Below, in pieces: positions 48,728-58,523 of a stretch of 64,000 nucleotides of DNA. The notes under the pieces are model-generated. The model was given only the letters and a program-made list of their open reading frames with translations. It ran no database searches and was not told where the DNA came from. Positions within the stretch are counted from its first letter, which is position 1; each line of letters opens with the position of its first letter. This stretch comes from Pseudoscardovia radai. GTDB lineage: Bacteria > Actinomycetota > Actinomycetes > Actinomycetales > Bifidobacteriaceae. Where the stretch lies: the NCBI RefSeq assembly GCF_002259605.1, contig NZ_MWWR01000006.1, positions 1 to 64,000 on the forward strand. The letters run 5' to 3'. A program made the translations under genes and the position numbers.

Positions 48728-49336
48728 TCACTCGTCCTTGTTGTCCTTCTCCTCGTCCTTGTCCTTCGCTGCACGAGTCTTCTTGGACCCCAGCGCGGTG
48801 ATGATGCGGATCGCCTCGCCCGCGTCATTCGTATGCACGGCGTGCAGCAGGATGCCGTTGATGCCGGCTGTGTTACCCGTGTTCGGCAGCACCGCCTCCA
48901 TCGCCTTGCCCATGCCGTCGAGCAGCTCGGCCGTGCGGTCGGTCCACCGCTCCCCCGCCTTATAGCGCTTGACGAGCTCGTCCCATCCCTTGGTCTTCAT
49001 CACCGCCGCGGCGGCCGCGTGCACGGGCTGCGCCACCTTGTACGTAATATGCTCCGGCTCGGCGCGGCCCCAGCGCAGCGCGTCCTCGTTCTTGACCGGC
49101 GCGCAGCTGGCGTCCACGTAGGTCACCTTCGGCTCGTTGTCGTTCTCGACCACCTTGGTCGGCAGCGTCCCCTTGAGAATGAGGTCGTCGACCACATCCT
49201 CGCCCACGCCCCACGCCGCGGCGGCCATGGAGGGGTACACCCATTTCTTGTCCTTGCGCCCCTCCTGGGCCGCGGTCTCCTCTACCTTCTTGACGAAGGC
49301 GTTGATCTCCGACTGGGTCATGGCCTGTGCCGCCAT
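48728..49336 (-). CDS. Hypothetical protein with charged C-terminal tail
   Basis: This 202-aa protein starts MAAQAMTQSEINAFVKKVEE at ATG 49336 (AAGGAAA upstream) and has PSMAAAAWGVGEDVVDDLI, PAHAAAAAV-like helical segments, LLDGMGKAMEAVLPNTGNTAG, and ends in about 25 mainly Lys/Glu/Asp residues. I recognise no family. It is a stand-alone gene, with a 130-base gap upstream. Confidence 0.75.
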   Translation of the reverse strand: MAAQAMTQSEINAFVKKVEETAAQEGRKDKKWVYPSMAAAAWGVGEDVVDDLILKGTLPTKVVENDNEPKVTYVDASCAPVKNEDALRWGRAEPEHITYKVAQPVHAAAAAVMKTKGWDELVKRYKAGERWTDRTAELLDGMGKAMEAVLPNTGNTAGINGILLHAVHTNDAGEAIRIITALGSKKTRAAKDKDEEKDNKDE

Positions 49337-49468
49337 ATTTCCTTCTTTCTGCTGTTGGTGCTCTGGGTGTTGCTGCAATAGGTATTGGTGCAGGGGTTAT
49401 TGGTGCCAGGGTCCGGAGGCGCTGCGTTCGACGCGCGCCTGGCGAGCGCCGGCAATGCGGTCGCGCCG

Positions 49469-50086
49469 TCAGCGCGACGATGGTTTCGACGATCGCACCG
49501 CCGGTGCGGCGTCGAGGGGGCCTCCCCATGCGACGCCGACCATCTGGTAGCCGTCCTTCATGCCGTCGCCGTCGGCGAAACCGAATTTCCGCGCGACGGC
49601 CATCATCTCCTCGAGGTCCGGGGAGCCGGATTCGACGGCGAGGTCGCGGCTGTCGGTCCATTCGCAGGGGGCGCCCTGCGACTCGCCCCAACCCATGGCG
49701 TATTTGCCGTCCGACGCGCGGCGGACCACGTAGATGGTGGAGGCGGAGCCGAGATCGGAGAAATCCACGAGCGGGTCATCGTCGGACCACTCGACGGCGG
49801 CGATTTCGTATCCGTCGTCGGGAACCGGGAGATCCGCGGCGGCACCGGCACCGGCTCCGTCCGCGGCGCCCACCGCATCGGCACCGTTCTCTTCGCGATG
49901 CGCGAAACCATACGACACGGCGGCGTTCAGGGCGTCGGCGAAGGTGGGGAAAGTGGTGGCGACGGAGCCATCGTCGGACCACGTCCAGTCGTGGTCACGC
50001 GGGTCGAGACCGTAGTCCACGAAGAACAGGCCGTCCTTCGTGCGCCTGATGGCGTAATCGACCCCGCCGTTGTCGCTCGTACGCAT
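49469..50086 (-). CDS. Hypothetical protein with two similar domains
   Basis: This 205-aa acidic protein seems to contain two copies of one unit: YAIRRTKDGLFFVDYGLDP with WTWSDDGSVATTF and FADALNAAVSYGF in the first half, and IYVVRRASDGKYAMGWGESQ with CEWTDSRDLAV and MAVARKFGF in the second, joined by an Ala/Gly/Asp-rich linker. The pattern is clear, the function is not. ATG 50086 has AAGGAGC upstream but at a long distance. Confidence 0.72.
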   Translation of the reverse strand: MRTSDNGGVDYAIRRTKDGLFFVDYGLDPRDHDWTWSDDGSVATTFPTFADALNAAVSYGFAHREENGADAVGAADGAGAGAAADLPVPDDGYEIAAVEWSDDDPLVDFSDLGSASTIYVVRRASDGKYAMGWGESQGAPCEWTDSRDLAVESGSPDLEEMMAVARKFGFADGDGMKDGYQMVGVAWGGPLDAAPAVRSSKPSSR

Positions 50087-50252
50087 GTGGCTTCTGGCTC
50101 CTTCCGCGCCTTGGCAAGAATTCGCCCCCATTGTACCGAATCCGGGCGGATTGCGTGGCGGAATGCGGATTTTGCGCGAAGGGCGCAAAGGCGGCCAGCC
50201 GAAACCAGCCACCCAACGCCCCGTCACGCACGCCCCGTCACCAGCACCCGCA

Positions 50253-51125
50253 TCACGCGCGCCCCGTGGCCGCGGCGGGCCGCCTGGCACGACGCGCCTT
50301 GCGCGGCCTCGTGCGCTTCTTGAACAGCGACAGGTCGAACACGTCGTCGCATGCGGAGGCAACCTCGGCCGAATGGGTGACGATGATCACCGTCCTGCCG
50401 TCGTCCTCCGCGAGCGCCCGGAAGATATCCACGATGATGGCGGTGGATTCCGGGTCCAGGTTTCCGGTCGGCTCGTCCGCGATGATGACCGACGGACTGT
50501 ACGAGAGCACCCTGGCTATGGCGACGCGCTGCTGTTCGCCGCCCGACAGCTGCCCGATGCGCCGATCGATGTAATCGTCGGGAAGGTCCACCTCGTCGAG
50601 CACGCGCAGCACCGTCTCGCGCGCCTCCTTCCTGCCGTGCCAGGCGCCGGCGAGCTTCATGCTCATGGCGATGTTCTCGCTGACGGTCATGCTCGGCATG
50701 AGGTTGAACGATTGGAAGATGACGCCGATCTCGCTGGCGCGGTAGGCGTAGCGGTCCATCTTCGACAGGTCGCGTCCCTTGTACAGGACCGTTCCCGACG
50801 CGGGGACGGCGAGGCCCGACAGCAGCGAGAGCATGGTGGTTTTGCCGGTGCCGCTGGGGCCGATGACCGCGTGCATGCGGTTCGGCGCAAACGCATGGTT
50901 CACGTGGTCGAGCACAAGCGGCAGGCCCGGGCGGTAGCGGTACGAGACGTCGCGCAGTTCGAGGACGGGGCGTGTGTCGGGTGTGGTTTCGGTGGATTCT
51001 GTGGTTGTCATGTCGGTCTCCTCATCGGTGGTGGTGTGCGCTCCTGTGCGTGCGTCGTCCTGCGTGGCGGCGGGCGCCGCGGCCCCGGTCCGCGAATCGT
51101 TGTGTGTCGGCTCCGTGCGCGTCAT
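50253..51125 (-). CDS. ABC transporter ATP-binding protein (MacB/LolD type)
   Basis: This ATPase powers the permease encoded directly upstream. Walker A GPSGTGKT, signature LSGGEQQRVAIARV and Walker B VIIADEPTGNLDPES are all present. The 40 N-terminal residues are Thr/Asp-rich. Both ATG 51125 and ATG 51011 have good ribosome sites (AGGAGC and AGGAGAC), so a shorter form is possible. The stop of the permease gene is one base from the 51125 start. Confidence 0.88.
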   Translation of the reverse strand: MTRTEPTHNDSRTGAAAPAATQDDARTGAHTTTDEETDMTTTESTETTPDTRPVLELRDVSYRYRPGLPLVLDHVNHAFAPNRMHAVIGPSGTGKTTMLSLLSGLAVPASGTVLYKGRDLSKMDRYAYRASEIGVIFQSFNLMPSMTVSENIAMSMKLAGAWHGRKEARETVLRVLDEVDLPDDYIDRRIGQLSGGEQQRVAIARVLSYSPSVIIADEPTGNLDPESTAIIVDIFRALAEDDGRTVIIVTHSAEVASACDDVFDLSLFKKRTRPRKARRARRPAAATGRA

Positions 51126-51126
51126 G

Positions 51127-52842
51127 TCAGCTCCTGTCCGCGAGAATCTGAAGCGGCTCGTACCTGAGCACCCAGATGACGCCGACGAGGCCGGCCAGCA
51201 GCGCGAGCACGAGGATCGCGAGCGCCGCGAGGCCGACGGTCGCCAAGTTGACGCTGGCGTTGACGGTGCTCACGTAGCTGGTCATGCGCCCCATGGGGCC
51301 GTTGCCGCCGGGTTGTTGCGGGGCGGCGCCCGAGTCGGGGGCGGAGGCGTCGGAAGATGCCGTGGCATCGGACGACGCAGCGGAATCGGACGACGCTCCC
51401 GCCTCACCGCTGGCACTGGCACTGGCACTGGCGGAGGATGCGCCACCCGGCGCGGCCCCGCCCTTGAGCTCCCTGCCGAAGTTCCGCACCTGCTGGGTGG
51501 ATTCGGCCTGCGCGGAGCTCACCTCGCTTTCGAGCAGCTTGTTCGAGACGGGGACGCTGGCCACGGCGCCGATGCAGGTGCCGAGCACGAGGCCGATGAC
51601 GGCCACGATGACGGTCTCGACCACCATCTGCGCGGCCACGGTGCGCTTATGCATGCCCATGGCGGTCATGACGCCCATCTCGTAGGTGCGCGTCCTGATG
51701 GAGAACAGCGTCATGGCGATGAGCATGACGGCGCCGAGCGCAAGCACGACGACGAGCAGCGTCTTGGCGAATTTCGACAGGTTGAGAAGCGGTTCGATGG
51801 AGTTCTCGTAGTTCTCCACGTCGCTCGACTGCACCTGGTAGGAGTCGCTCAGGCCCGCGTCTGAGCAGGCCTGCACGAAGGCGTCGTAATCGGCGCCCGA
51901 CCCGAGCACGTAGGTGTAGGAGATGGTGGTGTCGGAGGATGTGTCGGCGTCGAGTCCGAGCGAGGTCAGCGTGGCCATGCTCACGATGATGCGGTCGGAG
52001 GAGGAGCCGCCCATGCCGCCCGCCCCGCCGGGGCCGGCGGATCCGGAGTCGCCGCCGGTGCTCGTGTATGTTCCGACGATGGTGAAGGTGATCTGGTTGC
52101 CGCTGGAATCGGCGGCGACGAAGGTATCGCCGACGGACAGGCCGTTGAGTTCGGCGAATTCGTCGGTCACCATCGCGTCATGGGTGGAGGTGTCGCCGTC
52201 GGAGTCATCGGAATCGGTGACGGTGCCGGAGGTTCCGGTCACGACGGCCTGGCCGTCGGAGACGGTGATGCCGAGGCTGGAGAGCGCCTCGTCGCTGGAC
52301 AGGCCGACGAGCGTGAAGTCGGAGGAGCTGGCCATGCCGCCCGCCCCGCCGCCCATGTCGCCCATGTCGCCGCCCTGCCCACCGGGCTGCCCGGCCGCAG
52401 CGGAGTCGCCTGAGCTGCCGGAGCCGGAGCTACTGGAGCTCGATGACACGGGCTCCGCCTGCCCGTCGACGGCCGTCAGGCCCGCCGTTTCGGAGTAATA
52501 CGTGCTTTTGAGCAGGCTTCCCGCCGCGGAGGCGTATGTCTCGTAGTCCGACAGCGACAGCTGCATGTCGCTCATGGCTTCGCGCGCCGCATCCCGCGCG
52601 GACGAGGAATCCGTCGTATCCGTGCCCGTGCCGCCCGCGTCCTTGATGACCTGACTGCGGTTCATGCTGATGGTGGCGGTGACGGTCTGGTTCGCCAGAC
52701 CCGTCGTCTTCGCGCTGTTCGCCGCCTGCATGATGGCGAGGCTGACGACGACGGCGGCCGTGATGATGGTGAACACGACGATGAGGAGGATGGAGTAGCC
52801 CTTCCTGCGTCGCGTCGATCGCCAGGCGTTGTCGAATATCAT
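51127..52842 (-). CDS. ABC transporter permease (FtsX/MacB type)
   Basis: This 571-aa membrane protein has an N-terminal membrane helix (YSILLIVVFTIITAAVVVSLAIM), a large outside domain (about residues 45-370), and three C-terminal membrane helices (LLVVVLALGAVMLIAMTLFSI, VVETVIVAVIGLVLGTCIGAV, and ATVGLAALAILVLALLAGLVG), the order of MacB-like permeases. An Ala/Ser repeat lies between the last two helices, encoded partly by TGGCAC units (51413-51433). The outside domain has Ser/Gly/Met-rich stretches. It may export a peptide or respond to envelope stress. Confidence 0.88.
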   Translation of the reverse strand: MIFDNAWRSTRRRKGYSILLIVVFTIITAAVVVSLAIMQAANSAKTTGLANQTVTATISMNRSQVIKDAGGTGTDTTDSSSARDAAREAMSDMQLSLSDYETYASAAGSLLKSTYYSETAGLTAVDGQAEPVSSSSSSSGSGSSGDSAAAGQPGGQGGDMGDMGGGAGGMASSSDFTLVGLSSDEALSSLGITVSDGQAVVTGTSGTVTDSDDSDGDTSTHDAMVTDEFAELNGLSVGDTFVAADSSGNQITFTIVGTYTSTGGDSGSAGPGGAGGMGGSSSDRIIVSMATLTSLGLDADTSSDTTISYTYVLGSGADYDAFVQACSDAGLSDSYQVQSSDVENYENSIEPLLNLSKFAKTLLVVVLALGAVMLIAMTLFSIRTRTYEMGVMTAMGMHKRTVAAQMVVETVIVAVIGLVLGTCIGAVASVPVSNKLLESEVSSAQAESTQQVRNFGRELKGGAAPGGASSASASASASGEAGASSDSAASSDATASSDASAPDSGAAPQQPGGNGPMGRMTSYVSTVNASVNLATVGLAALAILVLALLAGLVGVIWVLRYEPLQILADRS

Positions 52843-53219
52843 GATGTGTCCTTGCTCCAGGCCCGTGCAGGCGCCGGCAGCCGTGCCGGCCTCTCTTTCC
52901 TATCGATGGGCCCGGCCCTGGTGAAGGCCCATGTAGGGGCATTGTGCGACGGCAAGCGTGGCGAATCATCCGTGCGGATTGCAAGGAGGCGCAAGGTTGG
53001 CTGGGAATTCCCTCCACGATGGCGACACGGGGCGCCGCGGCTGCGACACGAGGAGACACGGGCGGGCGAGGCACCATTGGCGAACGGTGCCCACGGGGCG
53101 GCCCGAGCAGGTGCGCCATGTCTGTCGAATCCCCTACCATGTCTGTGTCTGGGGCCGGACTTCGCCTGTGGCGGACGGTCCGTGGCAGACGGTTCCAAGG
53201 GGAGCGGGAGCAACACACG
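52843..53219. other. Intergenic region between divergent genes
   Basis: This 377-base gap separates the permease gene from the plus-strand membrane protein. Frames in it overlap one another and look like random products of GC-rich DNA. It should contain both promoters; I see no clear consensus. A short CATGTCTGT repeat occurs near 53117 and 53140. Confidence 0.5.
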
Positions 53220-54293
53220 ATGAAGAAGCCGAACGGCACCAAGGCGACGCGGAATGCAGGCATGCGGCGAAACGCCGCGCCCCAGTGGGGCTCGCCGGAA
53301 TTCCGCGCCTCCTACGTCTCCCCGGTCGTTCCCGGTGACGGCACAGACGCCGCCACCATGGCCCCGGCGGCCGCCCCGCCCACCGCCGCCCCGTCTTCCG
53401 CGGCCCCATCGCAAGCGGCCCCGTTGTCCGTCAACCCGGTGCCCCGCGTCATCGGCATCATCGCCATCGTCTGCATCGCCGTCGCCGCCTGCGTGGTCGG
53501 CACGGCGCGCCGCATCCCGCCGCGCGACTACCTTGCCGCGGCCCGGGAGTTCGAAAACCTGCAAGGCAGCATCGATAACGTCACCGCAGCGTATTCGCAG
53601 GTCGGCGTCGACATCATCTCCTTCCCCGGCTCCGTCACCGCCGACACGACGTCGGGCGTGACGGCCAAGCTCGACGCCCTGTCTTCCCGAACGGCGGGAC
53701 ACGCCGACGACGACCTGTTCACGCGCGACGCGGAGGCGAAGTCGCGATTCGACGCCCTGAGGCAGTCCACGGATTCCTTCACGCAGCAGGTCTCCGGCTA
53801 CATGGCATTCGCGCCGCAGCTGGCCGCGGCCGCTTCGGCGTGCTCCGGAAACGGGGCGCAGCTGGCAACGGGCGACAACGTGCAGTTCCTCGCCGACTAC
53901 GCCTCGTACCTCGATGCGTGCTCCGCCGCCGTCGGCGCGCTGGACGAGGCCACGGACCAACAGGATGCGTCGGCGTGGATCGACTCCGCGAACTCCTTCG
54001 TCTCGCAGCAGAAAGAGACGCTTGCGACGCTCCAGGGCATGGGCAGCACATCGACGATGACGGCGCAGCAGACCACGCGCTACCTCGACGGCCTCGGCAC
54101 CCTGGCGGGGCGCACCGCCCCCGACGTGTCGGATGCCATCACGGCCATCAACACAACCATCGCGGCCGCGGATCCCTCGACGGCGCTGCACGAGCTGGAA
54201 TCGTATCTGTACGGGAAATCCGCCAGCGACCCCACGGGGACGGCCGGCGCCACCACAGGCAGCGGCACCACAGGCACGGAGGCACAGCAATGA
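53220..54293 (+). CDS. Membrane-anchored protein, coupled to the nuclease gene
   Basis: This 357-aa protein has a basic start and a Pro/Ala/Ser-rich stretch, one membrane segment (about residues 79-98, VIGIIAIVCIAVAACVVGTA), and a long helical outside domain with few hydrophobic patches. ATG 53220 follows GGGAG. The stop overlaps the start of the nuclease gene by ATGA. I do not know its function; its coupling to the nuclease suggests a link. Confidence 0.75.
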   Translation: MKKPNGTKATRNAGMRRNAAPQWGSPEFRASYVSPVVPGDGTDAATMAPAAAPPTAAPSSAAPSQAAPLSVNPVPRVIGIIAIVCIAVAACVVGTARRIPPRDYLAAAREFENLQGSIDNVTAAYSQVGVDIISFPGSVTADTTSGVTAKLDALSSRTAGHADDDLFTRDAEAKSRFDALRQSTDSFTQQVSGYMAFAPQLAAAASACSGNGAQLATGDNVQFLADYASYLDACSAAVGALDEATDQQDASAWIDSANSFVSQQKETLATLQGMGSTSTMTAQQTTRYLDGLGTLAGRTAPDVSDAITAINTTIAAADPSTALHELESYLYGKSASDPTGTAGATTGSGTTGTEAQQ

Positions 54294-55471
54294 GCGACAG
54301 CCAGATGACGAATACCACTGACGCGGCACAGAACAACGCCCCGACCGACACGCCGGAGACACGCCGCGACACGCCGCGGAACGGTGCGCCCGGAACCCCC
54401 GCCCCGTCAGCCGCCCCGTCCTCTGACAAGCCGCTCGCATGGCTGGACGGCGAGGGCCTGCATTTCGATGATGCGAAAACCCTCGCCGCCGTCCGGCGCA
54501 AGCCGGTGTCGGCCACGATGATCTCCGGCCTCGTCGACCGCTGTCCCGCCCAGTACCTGTTCTCCGATAAGCTCAAGGACCTCGTCATACCCGTCACGCC
54601 GCAGGATGCGCGTATTCGCGGCATCGTGTTCCATCGCGCGTGCGAACTGTACTACGCACGCCCCGATGCCCGCCGCGGCGCACCCATCGACCCGGAGGCC
54701 TTCGAGGAGTGCAAGACGAAGGCGCTCGAGGAACACCCGGAGGTCAGGGACGACCCCGAGGCAAGCGCGTGGCTCGAGGCGGCGTCCCGCCGCTTCTGCG
54801 CCATGGGCCCCGAGGCCACGGACGTGACCGTCGCAGGCTACCGCGATGACAGGGGCCGGCAGTCCCCCGCCCTCGAGATGAAGGTGACGGGGCGGCTGGA
54901 CGGCGTGGGGCGCCGCGTCTTCGGCGCCATCGACCGCCTCATCACGCCGAATCCCGACAATCCGCGCAACGTGGTGATCGACGATTACAAGACGGGCGGC
55001 AAGGCCTGCGTGTACTCGGACCGCATGCGCTTCCCCGACTTCTCCTACCAGCGCCAGCAGACGCTGTACTCGATGCTTCTCGAAGGCGATACGCGCACGT
55101 TCTCGGACGGCTGGCATCTGCTGGGTGGCCGCCTCATCTACCCGATGGCCGAATACGTGACGCTTCACGATGACAACGCCGGCACCGACGTGAAGGTGTC
55201 GGTGCAGGGCCAGGGCGCGATCATCAGGCTCGACGTGCGCAACCCCGAATACCGCCGACGCACGCTGGACGACGCGGCGAAGGCATCGGACGCGCTCGAC
55301 CGGGAGAGCGAGACGAATCTGTTCGAATACCGGCCCTCGGTGCTGTGCGCATGGTGCCCGCTGGCGAAGATCTGCCCCGCGGCACGCATCGGGTCGAAGG
55401 AGAACGCACAGAAGGCCTTCGCCGACCAGCCGGATGCGCAGACGCTCGCCCCCGCCATCGTCCGCGCCTGA
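54290..55471 (+). CDS. RecB-family PD-(D/E)XK nuclease with C-terminal cysteine cluster
   Basis: This 393-aa protein has the nuclease motifs: RGIVFHRACELYY (about residues 107-119), GAIDRLI (Asp), VVIDDYKTGGK (D-x-K) and SYQRQQTLYSMLL, and ends with CAWCPLAKICPAARI, a cysteine cluster like the iron-sulphur sites of Cas4/AddB-type nucleases (an earlier conserved Cys, CPAQY, is near residue 86). The N-terminal 45 residues are Thr/Pro-rich. In actinobacteria similar proteins are annotated as RecB exonucleases. It could act in DNA repair or defence. Confidence 0.85.
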   Translation: MSDSQMTNTTDAAQNNAPTDTPETRRDTPRNGAPGTPAPSAAPSSDKPLAWLDGEGLHFDDAKTLAAVRRKPVSATMISGLVDRCPAQYLFSDKLKDLVIPVTPQDARIRGIVFHRACELYYARPDARRGAPIDPEAFEECKTKALEEHPEVRDDPEASAWLEAASRRFCAMGPEATDVTVAGYRDDRGRQSPALEMKVTGRLDGVGRRVFGAIDRLITPNPDNPRNVVIDDYKTGGKACVYSDRMRFPDFSYQRQQTLYSMLLEGDTRTFSDGWHLLGGRLIYPMAEYVTLHDDNAGTDVKVSVQGQGAIIRLDVRNPEYRRRTLDDAAKASDALDRESETNLFEYRPSVLCAWCPLAKICPAARIGSKENAQKAFADQPDAQTLAPAIVRA

Positions 55472-55600
55472 GAACGGGGCGAGCCCAAGGTGGGGCGCCC
55501 GTGGCACGGGGAGGCCGTCAGCGCCCCGCAACGGCCCCTTCCGCCTCTTTCGAAATCCGCGCCCGCGCAACCGCCTATCGCAACCGCCTGTCCGATGAGG

Positions 55601-56791
55601 CTATTTGATGATCGGCGAATCGGCGCTCGACACGTTGATGTTCGTGATCGACGCGTAGCTCGCATCCCCCGCGTCCTTGAGCGCAAGGATCTTCTCGACG
55701 ACGGAGACCTTGAAGTCGATGTCCTCGCTGTCTCCCCACAGTACGGTCACGCCGTCGTCGATCGTGGACGTGACGGAGTCGCGGGTGGCGGCGGTTGTGG
55801 AGGTGACGCGCGGCGACAGCGTGTCGGTGAAGCCGCCCATGACCTTGATGGCCTCGGCGATGGCGGCGTCGTTCGTCGCGGCGTCCGCCGATGAGACGTC
55901 GATGCGCGGGATGCCGTTGTAAGCGCCGGGGGCGGACTGCGTCTGGAGGCGCTCGCCGTCCGCCGTGACGGGCACGAGCGTGTCATCTGACGTGACATGG
56001 AGCACGGCGGCGGGCTCGGCGCTTGTCAGGCTCACGGTCAGGCCGTGCGGAAAAGTGCGGCGCACGGTGACGTCGCTGACGCCGACGAGGTCGTCGAGCT
56101 CGGCTCGGATCTTCTCCGAATGCACGAGGAACAGCGAGGAGCCGGAATCCGTGGAGATGATGCGGCTGACGGCGTCCTGATCCACCCACTGGTTGAGGCC
56201 GGAGAGCTGCGTCTGCGCCGGATCGTAACGGAACACGGGCGAGAAGAACAGCACCCAGCCGCCGGTGACCACGAGAACCGCCACGAGCATGAGAACCGCC
56301 ACGCGGCGCGTGATGCGGTGCGCCATGGCCATGGTGCGCTCCTTGCGGCGCTGCGGGTAGCTGACGACCTTGGGGCGCAGGAGCATGCCGCCCGCTCCCC
56401 CGTCGCCGGGCGCGTCGAGACGCTCGGGCACGGAGGCGTCGGGGTCGAGCGAACGGGCGTCCACGAAGCCCTGGTGCGAACGTGAGGAAACGAGAATATC
56501 GTCGGGAAGCATGCCACGGGGTGTGTCCGCGCCCCCGCCGGCAGCTTCAGCGACGGCCTCGCCCGTTCCGCTTCCGGAAGCGTCCGGCGACACGCCCGAC
56601 ACGCCGCGGAAATCCGCGGACGGGGCGGATGACGGAGCCGAGCCGGGCGCGTCCGACACGCCCGGCGCATCGGACGCGCCGGACCTGACCGAATCCAACG
56701 CCCCGGAGGACGAGATGCTGCGCGGCCGGCGCGCCTCACCGTTGCGCGGCGTGTCGCCGGAGCCGCCCGACGAGACGATGCGCCGGCTCAT
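55601..56791 (-). CDS. ftsQ: Cell division protein FtsQ
   Basis: FtsQ connects early and late division proteins at the septum. The 396-aa protein has a very long N-terminal cytoplasmic part (about 155 residues, Ser/Gly/Pro-rich), one membrane segment (VAVLMLVAVLVVTGGWVLFF, about 163-182), and the outside POTRA-type and beta domains (VGVSDVTVRRTFPHGLTVSL, then LVPVTADGERLQ). Start ATG 56791 overlaps the murC stop by ATGA, so translation is coupled. It is the last gene of the visible mur/fts cluster. Confidence 0.92.
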   Translation of the reverse strand: MSRRIVSSGGSGDTPRNGEARRPRSISSSGALDSVRSGASDAPGVSDAPGSAPSSAPSADFRGVSGVSPDASGSGTGEAVAEAAGGGADTPRGMLPDDILVSSRSHQGFVDARSLDPDASVPERLDAPGDGGAGGMLLRPKVVSYPQRRKERTMAMAHRITRRVAVLMLVAVLVVTGGWVLFFSPVFRYDPAQTQLSGLNQWVDQDAVSRIISTDSGSSLFLVHSEKIRAELDDLVGVSDVTVRRTFPHGLTVSLTSAEPAAVLHVTSDDTLVPVTADGERLQTQSAPGAYNGIPRIDVSSADAATNDAAIAEAIKVMGGFTDTLSPRVTSTTAATRDSVTSTIDDGVTVLWGDSEDIDFKVSVVEKILALKDAGDASYASITNINVSSADSPIIK

Positions 56792-58413
56792 GCCGCCCCG
56801 TTCGCCCCGCTGCCGGCCCGACCGGCGTCGGACGCGCCATCGGAGGCGCCTGGGAAGCGCTGGCGCAGCGTGTCGAGGATCTCGGTACCCACGCCCGTGA
56901 TGCTGCCGGCGCCGACGGTAAAGAGCACGTCGCCGGGCTTGGCGTCGTTCGCCAGATCGACGGCGGCCTCGTGCATGTCGGGCACGACGCGCAGCCAGTC
57001 GCCGCCGATGCCCTGCTGGGTGGCGGCGTCCACGATGGTGTCGGCCGAGACGTCGGGCCAGTCGGCGTGCTTCTCGCGGGCCGGGAACACGTCGGTCACG
57101 ATGACGTCGTCCGCCTTATGCAGGGCGGCGGCGAAATCGTCGGCGAAGAACTTCGTGCGCGAATACAGATGCGGCTGGAATACGACGCGCAGCGTGGCGC
57201 CCGGGTAGCGACGGCGCGCGGCGTCGAGCAGCGCGGCGATCTCGGTGGGATGGTGCGCATAGTCGTCGATCAGCGTGATGCCGTTGACGATGCCCTTGGT
57301 TTCGAAACGGCGGGCGGCGCCGTAGAACTCGCGGATGCCGCGCACGGCGTCGGCGGGGCGCATGCCCAGCAGCAGGCACACGATGATGGCGGCCGCGGCG
57401 TTCCTGGCGTTATGGATGCCGGGGATGCGCAGCTCCACGGGAATCGTGAAGGTCGGCGCGCCGTTCGTCTCGTAGTTGGGAAGCAGCGCGGCGGGGAACG
57501 TGAGCACGAAATGCTCCGGGAACGGCTGCTGGCGGTCGTCGGTGACGGATTCCTGCCCGATATGCACGATATTCACGCCCTCGAGCCCTTCCAGCGCCTG
57601 CGGGTCCTGCGTCGTATACGCCACGGCGCGGCGACGCGCGGCATCGTCCAGGGATCGGAGCGTCTCCAGGGCGCCCGCGTCGTCGGCGCACGCCACCACA
57701 TGCCCGTAGGCGTGGCCGGCGTACTCCTGGAAGGCGCGCTGCACCGCCTCGGCGGACTTGTAGTGGTCGAGGTGGTCGGCTTCGACGTTCGTGATGACGG
57801 CGATATACGGATGGTATTTCTCGAAGCTGCCGTCGGATTCGTCGGCCTCGGCCACCATCACGTCGCCATGGCCGGCGTGCCCGCCGTCGATGATGCCGCG
57901 CTTGGTGCGCACGCTGCCGCCGATGGCATACGACGGGTCCACGAGGTTGCCCGATCCGGCGCTTTCGAGGATCTGCGCGATCATGGCGCTTGTGGTGGTC
58001 TTGCCGTGGGCGCCGGCGACGGTGACGGAGCGGTGCTCCGCGAGCAGCAGGGCGAGGATGTCGCTGCGGTGCAGGAGGTACTTGCCTTCTTTGACGGCTG
58101 CCTGGATCTCGGGGTTGTCGGGCTTGATGGCGCTCGACCAGACGACGGTCTTGGCCTGGTGGACGTTGGATTCCTTCTGGCCGTAGAAGATATGCGCGCC
58201 CAGTTCCTTGAGATGCTCGGTTTTGGCGGATTGGATGCGGTCGGAACCGGAGACATCGACGCCGCGTTCGAGCATCATCTCCGCAAGAACGCTCATTCCG
58301 GCGCCTCCGATGCCGATGAAATGAGTCCTTCCCAGATCTTCCAGGCGAGCATCCGCGTACGTAATCGGTTGACTTGTGGGGTCGAGCGTCACGGATACCA
58401 GATCGTCCGTCAT
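56788..58413 (-). CDS. murC: UDP-N-acetylmuramate--L-alanine ligase MurC
   Basis: MurC adds L-alanine to UDP-MurNAc. The 541-aa protein starts at ATG 58413 with a GAGG site. GIGGAGMSVLAEMM is near residue 35, the ATP loop AGAHGKTTT near 130-137, followed by EADESDGSF, ITNVEADHLDHY, and DDYAHHPTEI. The Ala/Gly/Ser-rich last 20 residues are not typical. The gene lies between murG and ftsQ as in other actinobacteria. Confidence 0.95.
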   Translation of the reverse strand: MTDDLVSVTLDPTSQPITYADARLEDLGRTHFIGIGGAGMSVLAEMMLERGVDVSGSDRIQSAKTEHLKELGAHIFYGQKESNVHQAKTVVWSSAIKPDNPEIQAAVKEGKYLLHRSDILALLLAEHRSVTVAGAHGKTTTSAMIAQILESAGSGNLVDPSYAIGGSVRTKRGIIDGGHAGHGDVMVAEADESDGSFEKYHPYIAVITNVEADHLDHYKSAEAVQRAFQEYAGHAYGHVVACADDAGALETLRSLDDAARRRAVAYTTQDPQALEGLEGVNIVHIGQESVTDDRQQPFPEHFVLTFPAALLPNYETNGAPTFTIPVELRIPGIHNARNAAAAIIVCLLLGMRPADAVRGIREFYGAARRFETKGIVNGITLIDDYAHHPTEIAALLDAARRRYPGATLRVVFQPHLYSRTKFFADDFAAALHKADDVIVTDVFPAREKHADWPDVSADTIVDAATQQGIGGDWLRVVPDMHEAAVDLANDAKPGDVLFTVGAGSITGVGTEILDTLRQRFPGASDGASDAGRAGSGANGAA

Positions 58414-58523
58414 CGCAATCCTCGCTTCCCTTCGTTGGGCTTCTAACCCACACTTTAGTCTGTCCATGTCAGATGCGTTTTTCGCATCGTCTGCGTCATC
58501 GGGCGGCGCAAGCTCACCCAAGC

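Noticed and set aside
54290-55471. Cas4 of a CRISPR system
   Set aside because: The nuclease has a Cas4-like cysteine cluster, but no cas1/cas2 or repeat array lies in the window; a general RecB-family nuclease is the safer call.
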